DNA of 64,000 nt from RPQJ01 sp963726665 (GCA_963726665.1 CAVSDW010000012.1:186001-250000); one strand, 5' to 3'. Counted from the stretch's first letter, positions 48,249-60,285 are shown. The notes: generated from the sequence alone by a model not told the origin. Program-made: numbers and translations.

Positions 48249-51200
48249 ATGCGACACACGCGCCTCGCGCTCGAACGCCCCGTCACGACGGTGATGGTGT
48301 TTCTCGCCCTCATGGCGGTCGGCCTGATCGCCGGCCGCCTGCTCCGGCTCGAGGCCATGCCCGACATCACCTTCCCGGGCATGCAGATCGTGATCCCCTA
48401 CCCCGGCTCGACCCCCGAGGAGATGGAGCAGCTCGTCGTGCGCCCGGTCGAGGAAGCGCTCTCGACGCTCTCGGGCATCGAGCAGATCGAGGCCAGCGCG
48501 CAGTCGGACCAGGCCGTATTCACGGTCCTGTTCAGCTGGGACCGCGACGTGGATGCCGCGGCGTTCGACGTGCGGACCAAGCTCGACTCGATTCGCGGCC
48601 AGCTCCCCGCCGGCGCCGACCGCATGCTGATGGGGACCTTCAGCCCGTCCGACCAGCCGATGGTCATCATCCGCATCTCCGCGGATACCGACCTCACCGA
48701 CCAGTACGACATGCTGGAGAAGTACCTGCAGCGCCCGATTCAGCGCATCGAGGGCGTGGCACGCGTGGAACTCCAGGGCGTGCAGCCGCGCGAAGTCCGC
48801 GTGCTCGTCGATCCGACGCGCCTGGCCACCTACGGCGTGGACGTGCGCGACCTGCGCGCGATGCTCGTAAGGAGCAATTTCTCGGTGAGCGCGGGCGAAT
48901 TCACGGAAAACGGCCGGCGCTTCACGGTGCGGCCGATCGGCGAGTTCCGCAACCTGCAGGACGTCCGGGACCTCGTCATCCGCCCGGGCGTGCGCGTCGG
49001 CGACGTGGCCGACGTCGAGCTGATCGCCCCGGAGCTCACGCAGCGACGCCACATGGACGGACGCAAGGCCGTCGGCATCGACGTGTTCAAGTCCACCCAG
49101 GCGAACGTGGTCGACGTCGCCGACCGGGTCATCGCGGCGGTGGACGAAGCGCGCAAGATCCCGCAGCTGCAGGGCGTCCAGATCCTCGTGATCGAGAACC
49201 AGGCCGACAGCATCCGCGACTCGCTGAAGGAACTGCGCAACGCGGGCCTCGTCGGCGCAGTGCTGAGCTTCTTCATGCTGCTGTTCTTCCTGCGGCACCT
49301 GCCGACGACGGTGATCGTCGGCCTCACGGTCCCGATCTCCCTGCTCGCGACCCTCGGGGCGATGTATTTCCTGGGACTCACTCTCAACATCCTGACGATG
49401 ATGGGGATGATGCTCGCGATCGGCATGCTCGTGGACAACTCGGTCGTCGTCACGGAGAGCATCTTCCGCCACCGGCAGATGACGCCGGGACGACCGCTCG
49501 AGGCCACGCTCGCGGGCGTGCAGGAGGTTGGCGTCGCGACCCTTGCCGGCACGTTCTCGACCGCGATCGTGTTCCTGCCGCTGGTGTTCGGCGAGAAGAA
49601 CCAGATGTCCATCTTCCTGGTGCACGTGGCCGTACCGATCGTGGTGGCAATGCTCGCCTCGCTGGTGGTGGCGCAGACGCTGATCCCGATGCTGGCCGCG
49701 CGGATGTCCCCGCCGCCGCCGGTGGCCGAAGGCTCGTGGTTCGGCCGCCTCCAGGCCCGGTACCAGCGCTCGCTCGACTGGGCGCTCGGCCATCCGAAGC
49801 TGATGGCACTCTTCACCGTGCTGATACTGCTTTCTCCGGTGCCGCTCTTCGCGCTCAAGCTCGCCAAGTTGGACCCCTTCCCCCAGGAAGCAACCCGCAC
49901 GCTCGGCCTCCCCTACCACCTCGACGGTTCGTACCCCATCGACCAGGTCGAGCAGGGTGTCAGGCGCGTGGAAGCCTACCTGGCGAAAAACCGTGAGAAG
50001 TTCGAGATCGAGACCTACTACACGTGGTGGGACAGCAGTGAAGCCTTTACGCGCATCTACCTCAAACCCACGGGTCAGGCGACGATTCCGGCCGAGCAGG
50101 TGATGCAGATGATCACCGACGAAATGCCGGAGATCATCATCGGCAAGCCGAGCTTCCGCTTCGACGACAGCTCGGGCGGCTCCACCGCGTTCAGCCTTCA
50201 GCTCTCAGGCGAGTCGACCGACCGGCTGGCGGTGATATCCCAGGAAGTCGCTCATCGGCTGTCCTCGGTGCCTGGCCTCGAAGCCGTGCGCTCGGAGGCC
50301 GGCACCGGCGAGCAGGAGGTCCAGGTCGTCGTAAACCGCGACCGCGCGTCGCAACTCGGCCTCACGACCCAGGAGATCGCCATGACGGTGGCCGGCGCGA
50401 TGCGCGGCGACAAGCTGCCCGAGCTGCGCACCACCGAACGGGAACTGACCATGCGGCTCGCGTTCCGGGAATCCGACCGGCAGTCCGTCGAGGACCTGGC
50501 CCGCGTCCCGGTCATGCTCCCGGACGGCAGCCGCACCGATCTCGGTGCGGTCGCAGACTTCGTGGTGAAGCCGAGCGACCGCGAAATCAAGCGCATGAAT
50601 CGACTGACGTCGGTCGTGATCAACGCCAACCTCGCCGACGGCACGACCATGGACGAGGCGCGCAAGCGCGTCGAACCGGTATTGAACGCGTATCCACTGC
50701 CGCCGGGTTACTCGTGGAAATTCGGCCGGGGCTTCGAGGACAACGACAAGGCCGTACAGATCATGGGGCAGAACATCCTGCTCGCCGTGGTACTGATCTT
50801 CCTGGTGATGGCCTCGCTCTTCGAGTCCGCGCTCTACCCGCTCTCGATCATTACCTCGATACTGTTCGCAATCGTTGGATCGATCTGGTTCCTCACGCTC
50901 ACGGGCACCGTCATAACCATGATGGCCATGATCGGATTCATGGTGCTGATCGGCGTCGTGGTGAACATCGGCATCGTCCTCATCGCGCACGTGATCGACC
51001 TGCGCGAGACGGGACTGTCCCGCCACGATGCGATCCTGCAGGCCGGCCGCGATCGCCTGCGTCCGATCATGATGACCGTGCTCACCACGCTGCTCGGCAT
51101 GCTGCCACTCGCCATCGGCGACGCGCACATCGGCGGCATGGGAGGCACCGGTCCGTCCTACCAGCCCATGGCGCGCGCGATCATGGGCGGGCTGGCCTTC

Positions 51201-51392
51201 TCGGCCGTCGTGTCGCTGCTGATCGTGCCGATGTTCTACGTCTGGTTCGATGACCTGAACTCGTGGCGCAGGCGCGTGTTCTCCAGCCACACTTCAGAAG
51301 TCACTGGCGCTGCGTCCGTCAACCCACCGTCAGCACAGCCATCGCCGGCCGCTGAAACCGCACTTCCACTCCCGCCCGGCACGAGAGTCTAG
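48249..51392 (+). CDS. RND family inner-membrane efflux pump (second of two)
   Basis: This 1047-residue RND pump begins MRHTRLALERPVTTVMVFLA. The relay aspartate lies in GMLVDNSVVVTESIFRH and the C-terminal half in GVVVNIGIVLIAHVIDLRE. In this half asparagine and isoleucine replace the usual GxVVNNAIVL pattern, so proton transfer may rest on the first half only. It is clearly homologous to, but well diverged from, the upstream pump. Its TAG stop overlaps the stop of the opposite-strand hydrolase within CTAG (51389-51392). The substrate is unknown. Confidence 0.87.
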   Translation: MRHTRLALERPVTTVMVFLALMAVGLIAGRLLRLEAMPDITFPGMQIVIPYPGSTPEEMEQLVVRPVEEALSTLSGIEQIEASAQSDQAVFTVLFSWDRDVDAAAFDVRTKLDSIRGQLPAGADRMLMGTFSPSDQPMVIIRISADTDLTDQYDMLEKYLQRPIQRIEGVARVELQGVQPREVRVLVDPTRLATYGVDVRDLRAMLVRSNFSVSAGEFTENGRRFTVRPIGEFRNLQDVRDLVIRPGVRVGDVADVELIAPELTQRRHMDGRKAVGIDVFKSTQANVVDVADRVIAAVDEARKIPQLQGVQILVIENQADSIRDSLKELRNAGLVGAVLSFFMLLFFLRHLPTTVIVGLTVPISLLATLGAMYFLGLTLNILTMMGMMLAIGMLVDNSVVVTESIFRHRQMTPGRPLEATLAGVQEVGVATLAGTFSTAIVFLPLVFGEKNQMSIFLVHVAVPIVVAMLASLVVAQTLIPMLAARMSPPPPVAEGSWFGRLQARYQRSLDWALGHPKLMALFTVLILLSPVPLFALKLAKLDPFPQEATRTLGLPYHLDGSYPIDQVEQGVRRVEAYLAKNREKFEIETYYTWWDSSEAFTRIYLKPTGQATIPAEQVMQMITDEMPEIIIGKPSFRFDDSSGGSTAFSLQLSGESTDRLAVISQEVAHRLSSVPGLEAVRSEAGTGEQEVQVVVNRDRASQLGLTTQEIAMTVAGAMRGDKLPELRTTERELTMRLAFRESDRQSVEDLARVPVMLPDGSRTDLGAVADFVVKPSDREIKRMNRLTSVVINANLADGTTMDEARKRVEPVLNAYPLPPGYSWKFGRGFEDNDKAVQIMGQNILLAVVLIFLVMASLFESALYPLSIITSILFAIVGSIWFLTLTGTVITMMAMIGFMVLIGVVVNIGIVLIAHVIDLRETGLSRHDAILQAGRDRLRPIMMTVLTTLLGMLPLAIGDAHIGGMGGTGPSYQPMARAIMGGLAFSAVVSLLIVPMFYVWFDDLNSWRRRVFSSHTSEVTGAASVNPPSAQPSPAAETALPLPPGTRV

Positions 51393-52126
51393 GGCGCCGT
51401 TCCAGGGCGAAGGGACGGCACTCCTCCGTCCCGCTCGACTTCGTCCGCGACGATGGCCAGGACGCGCGGCGCGAGCACCAGGCCGATATGCGTCGCGCTG
51501 ACCTCGATGTGGCGGACCTGCGGCGACCATTGGTCGATACAGGCCCGCCACGCCACGATGCCGTCGCGTTTGGAGTAGATCGCGACCACCGGCGCCCGCA
51601 ATGGTGTCGCATAGCGGTTGGCAACGTCCCGCTCGATCTGGGCGAGGTCGAAGCCCTGTGATCGATACCGCGCAGCCGTGGAGGTGTATCGGGGTCCCCC
51701 GATCACCGGGCTGCCGAGCGTGACGACCTTGCGGACATCTTCAGGGTGCTCGCGCGCGTATTCACGGGCGATGTAGCCGCCCAGGCTCCAGCCCACGAGC
51801 ACCACCGGCTCGCCGTAAGTTGCCATCGACTCCTCGACGACGTGCTTGAGCTTCGTCCGCAGCTTCTTTACGTCACCTGTATTCAGCCCAAGCCCCCAGT
51901 CGCTGGCGCGATGGCCACGACGGCGCAGGAAGGATTCCATGATGCGCATCGACCGGGGTCCCGCCCCAAAGCCGGGGAGCAGGATGGCCGTGCGCGGCCG
52001 AGCGGCGCGCCGCGATTTCATCGCAAGCCACGACGGGGCCCACCGCAGCACGTCGATGGGCAGCCGAAGCTCCCGCAGCGTGTCGAGCCTGCCCGGCGGG
52101 GTGATTGGTTCGTATTCGATGGTCAT
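51389..52126 (-). CDS. Alpha/beta hydrolase
   Basis: This 245-residue serine hydrolase starts at ATG 52126 with GGAG ten bases upstream. The nucleophile elbow is VVLVGWSLGGYIAREYA, an oxyanion region lies in ILLPGFGAGPRS, and the late histidine is in VSATHIGLV. The fold resembles triacylglycerol-lipase or PHB-depolymerase-like hydrolases. There is no signal peptide, so it is cytoplasmic. It converges on the RND operon and shares the CTAG stop. Confidence 0.8.
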   Translation of the reverse strand: MTIEYEPITPPGRLDTLRELRLPIDVLRWAPSWLAMKSRRAARPRTAILLPGFGAGPRSMRIMESFLRRRGHRASDWGLGLNTGDVKKLRTKLKHVVEESMATYGEPVVLVGWSLGGYIAREYAREHPEDVRKVVTLGSPVIGGPRYTSTAARYRSQGFDLAQIERDVANRYATPLRAPVVAIYSKRDGIVAWRACIDQWSPQVRHIEVSATHIGLVLAPRVLAIVADEVERDGGVPSLRPGTAP

Positions 52127-52497
52127 CCGGCGGGACTCCGCGCGAGCGGGCGCAGTCAGGTGCTGAAAGAGAGCCGTCTCTGCGCAGTATGCCCCTGCCC
52201 CGCGCAGAAGGATCATGCCCTGACCATGCGCGTCCGGGGACCCCACGCGCTTGCCTCGGCCCTGCTTGCGCGCGCAGTGGCGGTCCTCGGCTACGTGGAA
52301 TTTTCCAGGCGTGCGTTGCGTCGACCGGACGTTGGGAGTGAGACGCAATCCATCGTCTTGTCCTCGGCCTGCGGACGCCACGCCCGGGAGTCACAAGGGC
52401 GGTGGGAGCCAATTAATACTTACTTGCCCCTCCTGAGTTCCGGATTGCGCAATGAACTCGGCGGCATAGCCTGTGGAGCGATCGAGGCAAGACGATC
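52127..52497. other. Intergenic region between divergent genes, no gene seen
   Basis: This 371-base gap separates the hydrolase start from the lipoprotein start, so both promoters should lie here. An AT-rich patch (AATTAATACTTACTT) is near 52412-52426. A weak TTGCGC-16-TAGCCT pair precedes the lipoprotein. The open frames present have no recognisable protein features. Confidence 0.4.
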
Positions 52498-55074
52498 ATG
52501 ATGTTACACGTGGCGAAACGCCCGCTTTCGGCGACGATGGTCATCGGCCTTGCGATGGCGCTGACCGCCTGCACCGGTGGGAGCGGTTCCAACAAACGCG
52601 ACTACAGTGTCGGGGGCACCGTTTCCGGGTTGGGTGCTGGATTGGCGGTCACGCTGCTGAACAACGGCGGCAATGCCTTGACCGTCAATGCCGATGGTTC
52701 ATTCACGTTCTCGGACCGGCTCAAGAGCGGTGCGGCCTATGCAGTTACGGTCGGCACGCAGCCTGCGGGGCAGACCTGCACAGTCAATAACGGCACCGGC
52801 ACTCTGGCGTCGGCCAACGTCAGTAACATTGCCGTTACCTGTTCCGACGTCCCCGGAACCTACACGATCGGTGGCGCAGTCTCTGGATTGGGCAGCGGCC
52901 TGTCGGTGACGCTGCTGAACAACGGCGGCAACTCACTGGTCGTCAATTCCAACGGGCCATTCACGTTCACGACCGCGGCGGTGACCGGCGCGGCCTACTC
53001 GGTCACGGTCGGGTCGCAACCGACGGGGCAGACGTGCACGGTCGGGAACGGCAGCGGCACTTTGGCGTCGGCCAACGTCAGTGACGTTGCCGTGACCTGC
53101 GCCGATGTCAGCACCTCCTCAACCGTCGTCAACAGCCTCCTCGACTCCGCTGCACCGCCGCCGGGTACAACGACGCTCCGCTCGGCCCTTGCGCAGGCTG
53201 CTCCAGGGCAGCCCATCACCTTCGACGCAAGCCTCGACGGAGGCACGATCGCCCTGTCGATCGTCGGGGATGAGCACACGCTGCTGAAGGGCGAGGTCAT
53301 GGGCATGCGGAACGAACCCAGCGGCCCCGTCTCTTACCTCGTCGGCTACTTCGACCGTGACTACGGACGCTCGGCGCTCGTAGCGCGCAAGGATGTCGTG
53401 ATCGACGCCTCGAATCTGCCGTCGGGCATCACCATTGCCTGGACGGGCGGCATCCAGCCCGGCGCGCGCGTGCTGGCCGTCGACGGCAATCTCACGCTCA
53501 CCAACGTCTCGATCACGGGCGGCCACAGCACGGCCGAGGCAATCTCGATCACCGATCCGTACCCCCAGCCCTGGACGCTGGCTCGCGGGGGCGCACTGGC
53601 GGTCTGGGGTGTGGCCCGGCTCGTCAACTGCCGGCTCTACGATAATCATGTCCAGGGCGACTTCGACTCGTCCCGGGACCGCGGTGCGTTCGGCGGCGCG
53701 GTTTACGCGGACATCGTGGAGATGCAGGGGTGCGTCGTCAGCGGCAACACGGTGCTCGGGGGCGGTGCCGCCGGCGGCGGAGTCTACTCCGTCGGCGGCG
53801 CTGGGCACGCCGAGACGATTTCGACCATCGACCAGTCGACGGTCAGCGGCAACCGAATCAGCGGACTGTTCACCTACGGGGCCGGCGTGTTCTCGGATGG
53901 CGGCAGCATTGGCAACCGGAAGACGCTGCGACTGACCAACAGCACCATCGCAAGGAATCTCGCCGAGCCCGCACCGGGCCTGCCGAGGTTCCTGCTCGCC
54001 ATGGGCTACTGGCGCGGCGGCGGGGTCTACATGTCGAACGGTTATCTGGAGATCCAGAGCTGCACGATCGCGGAGAACGAGGTCTACGGCGTACCCCGCA
54101 CCGACAGCCTTGGCCGGCGCAACCTTGCTGGCGGTATCGCGGCGACCGTCGGGAACGCGCACGCCGTGGAAGACCTGGTCGTCGGCAATTCAATCGTCGT
54201 TGGAAACACGGTGCAGGAGGTCGGCGGGAGTCGCTACGCGCAGGACATCTACACCGGCTCGCTGTTCTACTTCCGGAGCACCGGATACAACCGCATTGGG
54301 GTGCTGGATTTCAGCCAGATCCTGGTTCCAGTTGGCCGGCCGGGCTGGGCATCGCTGAGTCGCAAGCATTACCCCCAGCCGGGCGACGCAGACGGAGTCG
54401 AGTTGCCGGACGTAATCGACCTGACCAGCGGTATCGTCCGATCGACCTCTATCGTCTCGGCTGGCACGGACAAAGGGGACCTCGCAGTACTCCACTACCA
54501 GCCAGGGAGCAGCGCGCTCGGCCAGGTGCTCGCATCGTACTATTTCATTGACGAGACACTGGCCGACTACGCCGTCGAGAGTGGAGCCACGGACGACTTC
54601 CTCGCGATCGTGCTCAAACGGCTGGAGAGTCGCTACGCCATCCCAGGTTTCGCCGACGGCTTCAAGGCCGACTTCGAGGCGTTCCTGCAGACCGTCGACT
54701 CCGACCCCGCGACCTCCGGCGTCCAGCCCTACACCGACTCCGCAGGCAATCCGATCCTGACGCTCGACGCGACGCACTGGTTCGGGCCGGCGCAGACCTG
54801 GCCGACGGAACTCGAGAATCACCCGTACATTCATTTCTGGCACAGGCTGGACGTGGCCCTTGTGGCCGCGGCAATCCCGGGCATGGGGACGGAGCTGCTC
54901 GGGGATGGCGCATGGCGGTTGCTCTTCGCGAGCGGCTCCCTCGCCGAGAATCCGGCCATACGCATGACACTCAGCACCCGGCGGCTGGGGATCCGAACGC
55001 TCAGCGTCGACCAGCTTGGGCGCGCGCGACCAAGGGTTTCGCCTGCCGACATCGGTGCAATCGAAATGCCGTGA
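52498..55074 (+). CDS. Large surface lipoprotein: two repeat modules plus parallel beta-helix
   Basis: This 858-residue protein has a lipoprotein signal (VIGLAMALTACTGGSG, lipidated cysteine near residue 25). Two tandem modules of about 84 residues follow, each with SVGGTVSGLGxGL, VTLLNNGGN, FTF, and a CTVxNGxGTLASANVS end with conserved cysteine pairs (QTCTV and VTCSD/VTCAD). The middle (about 220-620) has polymorphic-outer-membrane-like beta-helix turns (GGALAV, GGAVYA, GGGVYS, GAGVFSDGG, NSTIARN). The C-terminus (about 640-858) is not recognised. It is probably displayed on the outer membrane. Substrate binding or adhesion is only a guess. Confidence 0.75.
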   Translation: MMLHVAKRPLSATMVIGLAMALTACTGGSGSNKRDYSVGGTVSGLGAGLAVTLLNNGGNALTVNADGSFTFSDRLKSGAAYAVTVGTQPAGQTCTVNNGTGTLASANVSNIAVTCSDVPGTYTIGGAVSGLGSGLSVTLLNNGGNSLVVNSNGPFTFTTAAVTGAAYSVTVGSQPTGQTCTVGNGSGTLASANVSDVAVTCADVSTSSTVVNSLLDSAAPPPGTTTLRSALAQAAPGQPITFDASLDGGTIALSIVGDEHTLLKGEVMGMRNEPSGPVSYLVGYFDRDYGRSALVARKDVVIDASNLPSGITIAWTGGIQPGARVLAVDGNLTLTNVSITGGHSTAEAISITDPYPQPWTLARGGALAVWGVARLVNCRLYDNHVQGDFDSSRDRGAFGGAVYADIVEMQGCVVSGNTVLGGGAAGGGVYSVGGAGHAETISTIDQSTVSGNRISGLFTYGAGVFSDGGSIGNRKTLRLTNSTIARNLAEPAPGLPRFLLAMGYWRGGGVYMSNGYLEIQSCTIAENEVYGVPRTDSLGRRNLAGGIAATVGNAHAVEDLVVGNSIVVGNTVQEVGGSRYAQDIYTGSLFYFRSTGYNRIGVLDFSQILVPVGRPGWASLSRKHYPQPGDADGVELPDVIDLTSGIVRSTSIVSAGTDKGDLAVLHYQPGSSALGQVLASYYFIDETLADYAVESGATDDFLAIVLKRLESRYAIPGFADGFKADFEAFLQTVDSDPATSGVQPYTDSAGNPILTLDATHWFGPAQTWPTELENHPYIHFWHRLDVALVAAAIPGMGTELLGDGAWRLLFASGSLAENPAIRMTLSTRRLGIRTLSVDQLGRARPRVSPADIGAIEMP

Positions 55075-55195
55075 TTCGGGCGGCCCGAGATCACGGGACG
55101 ACCTCCAGTGGAGCCGTGGATCGCTGCCCCGATGCGCCTCGCGGCCGCCAGACGCCTGTGCTCTCGACGGCGTCGCTCGACGGCGCCGTGGCCCC

Positions 55196-56230
55196 TCAGC
55201 GCAGCAACACGCGATAGATGTCGAAGTATTCTTCCTGCAGCAGATTCACGGCCGGAACGTCGCCCGATGCCGCACCCGCCGAGTGCACGCTGTCCTGCGT
55301 CGGGATCGTGTCAGATTCAGCGCGGTACACCGCGGTGCGCCGCAATCTGTCGGTCCGCGCCTTGACGTCGACCAGGTCCACGGCATGCTTGTCGAGGTCC
55401 GCGAGGGCACTTGCGATCGTCCCGAGCAGCGCCCGGCACTGCTCGTCGCTGCCGTAGCTCGACTCGTAGACGCGACGCAGCGTCGTCTGGCGCGCGAGGT
55501 CCGCGAGGCCGCCCGGCGCGAGCCGCTCGTACAGCCACTCGGCACAGGCGATCACCGCGAGATTCACGGCACGCCGCCCTTCCAGGCTCAGGGACTCGAA
55601 TACAGGGGGAGGATCCGATTCGACGGCATGCCGCCTGTCCGCGAGGTCGGTGACATCGGTCAGCGCCGCCTCGACGCGCTGAGCGCGGGCGGCAATCGTC
55701 TCCTCGAGCTTGCGTCGCCGGAAGTAGTTCCAGAACCCGGTGAGTGAAGCGAGCTGCTGCCGCGCGAGCTTCTGCTCCGCCTGCAACTGGTCTGCCAGCA
55801 CGCGCGCCTCGACGAGCTCGCGGTCCACGTCGCCGAGCCTGGCGCGCTTGCCGCGGTCGAATTCCGAGAGCTGCTGCCTCCGCTCGCGGTCCGTCTGCTG
55901 CTGCGTGAGCTCGCCGGAGAATTTCTCGAGGCGCTGCGATGCCGCGCGCCACAGGCCCTTCAGCTGGAAGTATGCGAGATTCTTGGCGCCCTCCTCCGGG
56001 CGGCCCAGGTAGGCCTCGAGGTTCGCGATCTGCTCCTCGACGCGCATCGTCGCGCCTTCCTGGAGCTTCAGGCGGTCGAGCAGCCGATGCCGGTCATCGT
56101 CGATGGCGCTCAGTTCCTTCTTGAGCACCGCGCGGTTGCGGAACAGCGCGACCAGCCGCTCGTCCTCCGCCGACGGCCTGCGGCCCGCCAGCCGCGCGAT
56201 CAGGCGGCGCAGGTCGTCACGCAGGTTCAT
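55196..56230 (-). CDS. Coiled-coil protein of unknown function
   Basis: I do not recognise this 344-residue protein. It has no signal peptide or membrane span. Residues 25-180 are charged heptad-like sequence (RAVLKKELSAIDDDRHRLLD, LTQQQTDRERRQQLSEFDRGK) likely to form long coiled coils. The C-terminal 100 residues look globular (VNLAVIACAEWLYERLAP, YESSYGSDEQCRALLGTI). Its ATG lies 14 bases inside the end of the DUF1249 gene, so the two are probably co-translated. Confidence 0.65.
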   Translation of the reverse strand: MNLRDDLRRLIARLAGRRPSAEDERLVALFRNRAVLKKELSAIDDDRHRLLDRLKLQEGATMRVEEQIANLEAYLGRPEEGAKNLAYFQLKGLWRAASQRLEKFSGELTQQQTDRERRQQLSEFDRGKRARLGDVDRELVEARVLADQLQAEQKLARQQLASLTGFWNYFRRRKLEETIAARAQRVEAALTDVTDLADRRHAVESDPPPVFESLSLEGRRAVNLAVIACAEWLYERLAPGGLADLARQTTLRRVYESSYGSDEQCRALLGTIASALADLDKHAVDLVDVKARTDRLRRTAVYRAESDTIPTQDSVHSAGAASGDVPAVNLLQEEYFDIYRVLLR

Positions 56231-56708
56231 GCGCAGTCCCGACGGCGTCCGCTGGCAGACCGGCGAAGCGATGACCCCGGTCGACGCAGTAGTCGAGCCA
56301 CTTGTTCAGCAGCATGTTGCGCAGCCAGCGGTCACCGAGCGATGCCGACATGCGCGAGCGTATCGAGGCGAGCCCCGGATGGCGCACCCAGCGCCCACAG
56401 CGGCTCGCCTCCGCAAGCCGGGCATCGTGATACACGCGGACCTCGAGGTCCGGATCGGCCACCAGACCCGGCGGATCCTCGAAGAAGTAGGTGAGCCGGA
56501 ATACGGTCGTATAGGGACTGTGCTCGACCGTGTCGAGGTGCAGGTCGCAGTCGGACGCGACGCTCGAAACCCGGCGACCGGTGAGCTTGCGCAGGTCGCC
56601 GGCGAGGCCGCGCAGACGCAGGTAGTTGCTCTCGTAAAGCGTCATGAGGCCGACGAAACTCGCCGGCCTGGCCCGCCACGACGTAACGCACAGGCTGTCT
56701 GCGCTCAT
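56217..56708 (-). CDS. DUF1249 (YqiB-like) protein
   Basis: This 163-residue protein matches the DUF1249/YqiB family of gammaproteobacteria. It has the opening FVGLMTLYESNYLRL, the middle DLHLDTVEHSPYTTVFRLTYFF and VRVYHDARLAEA, and the end LLNKWLDYCVDRGH. The family function is unknown. The ATG at 56708 gives a start close to family length (about 140-165). It overlaps the coiled-coil gene downstream by 14 bases, an association that could hint at a shared role. Confidence 0.8.
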   Translation of the reverse strand: MSADSLCVTSWRARPASFVGLMTLYESNYLRLRGLAGDLRKLTGRRVSSVASDCDLHLDTVEHSPYTTVFRLTYFFEDPPGLVADPDLEVRVYHDARLAEASRCGRWVRHPGLASIRSRMSASLGDRWLRNMLLNKWLDYCVDRGHRFAGLPADAVGTAHEPA

Positions 56709-56769
56709 CGTTCGACTATAGCACAGGGCTTTTTCCGATCCGTGACGCACGCCACAACCGGGAACCCGC

Positions 56770-57594
56770 TCACGGACGGAGCCGGCGCTCGATTCCCATG
56801 CGGTCGATGATCCGGCTCGCGATCTCTTCGATCGAGCATTCCGTGGTATTCAGGTGCGGCACGCCGTAGCGCTGGAAAAGCGCCTCGGCGCTGCGCACTT
56901 CGTATTCGCACTGCGCCGCCGATGCGTAGCGGCTGCCCGGCCTTCTCTCGTTACGGATCTGCGTGAGCCTGTGCGGCTCGATGGTGAGACCGAAGAGCTT
57001 CGCCGCATGCGGCCTCACCATGGCAGGCAGCTGCCTGCTCTCGAAGTCATCCTCGGTGAGCGGATAGTTTGCCGCGTACACGCCGTACTGCATTGCCATG
57101 TAGATGCAGGTCGGCGTCTTTCCGGATCGCGACACGCCGATCAGTATCACGTCCGCGCGCGAGTAGTCGGCGACGACGCCGCCGTCGTCCGCTGACAGCG
57201 CGAAATTGGTCGCGTCGATGCGCGCACTGTAGACCACGCGGTCCGCGATGCCGTGCGCCCGGCCTTCACGCTCTGATGACCGCACGCCGAGCTCGGCCTC
57301 GAGCGGCGACATGAATGCGTCGAAGAAATCGAGGAACAGTCCATTGCTGCCCTTCACGACCGAGCGCAGCTCGCCCTTCACCAGCGTGCTGAAAACCACG
57401 GGCCGGATGCCGTCTACCGCCGCCGTCGCATCGATCTTCCTTACGGCATCCACTGCCTTGTCAACGCTGGATATAAATGGCAGAGTCACCTGTCGGAATT
57501 CGAGGCCTTCGAATTGCGTAAGCAGGCTGTGCCCCATCGTTTCGGCAGTCACGCCGGTCTGGTCCGAGACGAAAAACACGGTTCTCCGGTTCAT
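56770..57594 (-). CDS. ppsR: PEP synthetase regulatory kinase/pyrophosphorylase
   Basis: This 274-residue DUF299-family protein has the start MNRRTVFFVSDQTGVTAETM, the P-loop GVSRSGKTPTCIYMA, and the C-terminal QCEYEVRSAEALFQRYGVPH. PpsR uses ADP to phosphorylate a threonine next to the catalytic histidine of PEP synthase, and inorganic phosphate to remove it, switching gluconeogenesis on and off. It lies back to back with ppsA across 76 bases, the classic arrangement. The ATG at 57594 is chosen over one six codons upstream because homologues begin with the MxRRTVFFVSD pattern. Confidence 0.92.
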   Translation of the reverse strand: MNRRTVFFVSDQTGVTAETMGHSLLTQFEGLEFRQVTLPFISSVDKAVDAVRKIDATAAVDGIRPVVFSTLVKGELRSVVKGSNGLFLDFFDAFMSPLEAELGVRSSEREGRAHGIADRVVYSARIDATNFALSADDGGVVADYSRADVILIGVSRSGKTPTCIYMAMQYGVYAANYPLTEDDFESRQLPAMVRPHAAKLFGLTIEPHRLTQIRNERRPGSRYASAAQCEYEVRSAEALFQRYGVPHLNTTECSIEEIASRIIDRMGIERRLRP

Positions 57595-57670
57595 CCGCGT
57601 GTTGCACTCCACTGCGCTGCTGGCAAGCGCAGTCTTTCATCCATCCTCGTCAGGTAGCAAGAGGCGCCCC

Positions 57671-60049
<2,379 letters not shown>

Positions 60050-60061
60050 CGAGCTCGCCTC

Positions 60062-60153
60062 GATACCGGCCGTTCGGCCGCGTGGATACCGGCAGTGCGG
60101 CCGCCCGGGGCACCGGCCATGCGGCCGCCGGGGCACCGGCCATGCGGTCACCG
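60062..60153. repeat. Four tandem copies of a 23-bp repeat
   Basis: Four contiguous 23-base units start at 60062, 60085, 60108 and 60131. Units 1 and 2 share GATACCGGC, and units 3 and 4 share GGGCACCGGCCATGCGG. The common core is ACCGGCCATGCGGCCGCC. The period is not a multiple of three and the array lies just after ppsA, so it is not coding. It is GC-rich and may form slipped or cruciform structures. Confidence 0.8.
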
Positions 60154-60166
60154 CGGCACGGCCTGC

Positions 60167-60228
60167 GATCGGATGGGTCTCTACCGGCTCGCCCGGAAAT
60201 ATGCTCGCCTATAGAGACCCGATCCGAC
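60167..60228. repeat. Long hairpin repeat unit A downstream of ppsA
   Basis: CGGATGGGTCTCTA near 60170-60183 pairs with TAGAGACCCGATCCG at 60212-60226, with one bulged base. The loop holds GGCTCGCCCGGAAATATGCTCGCC broken into CTCGCC half-sites. The loop reads as the reverse complement of the loops in units B and C. It may also serve as the ppsA terminator, although no T-run follows. Confidence 0.7.
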
Positions 60229-60285
60229 CGCCGGCCTGCGTTGCGGCAGGCGTCGCGAACTGCCGCGACGCCAAGCGACCGAGAC

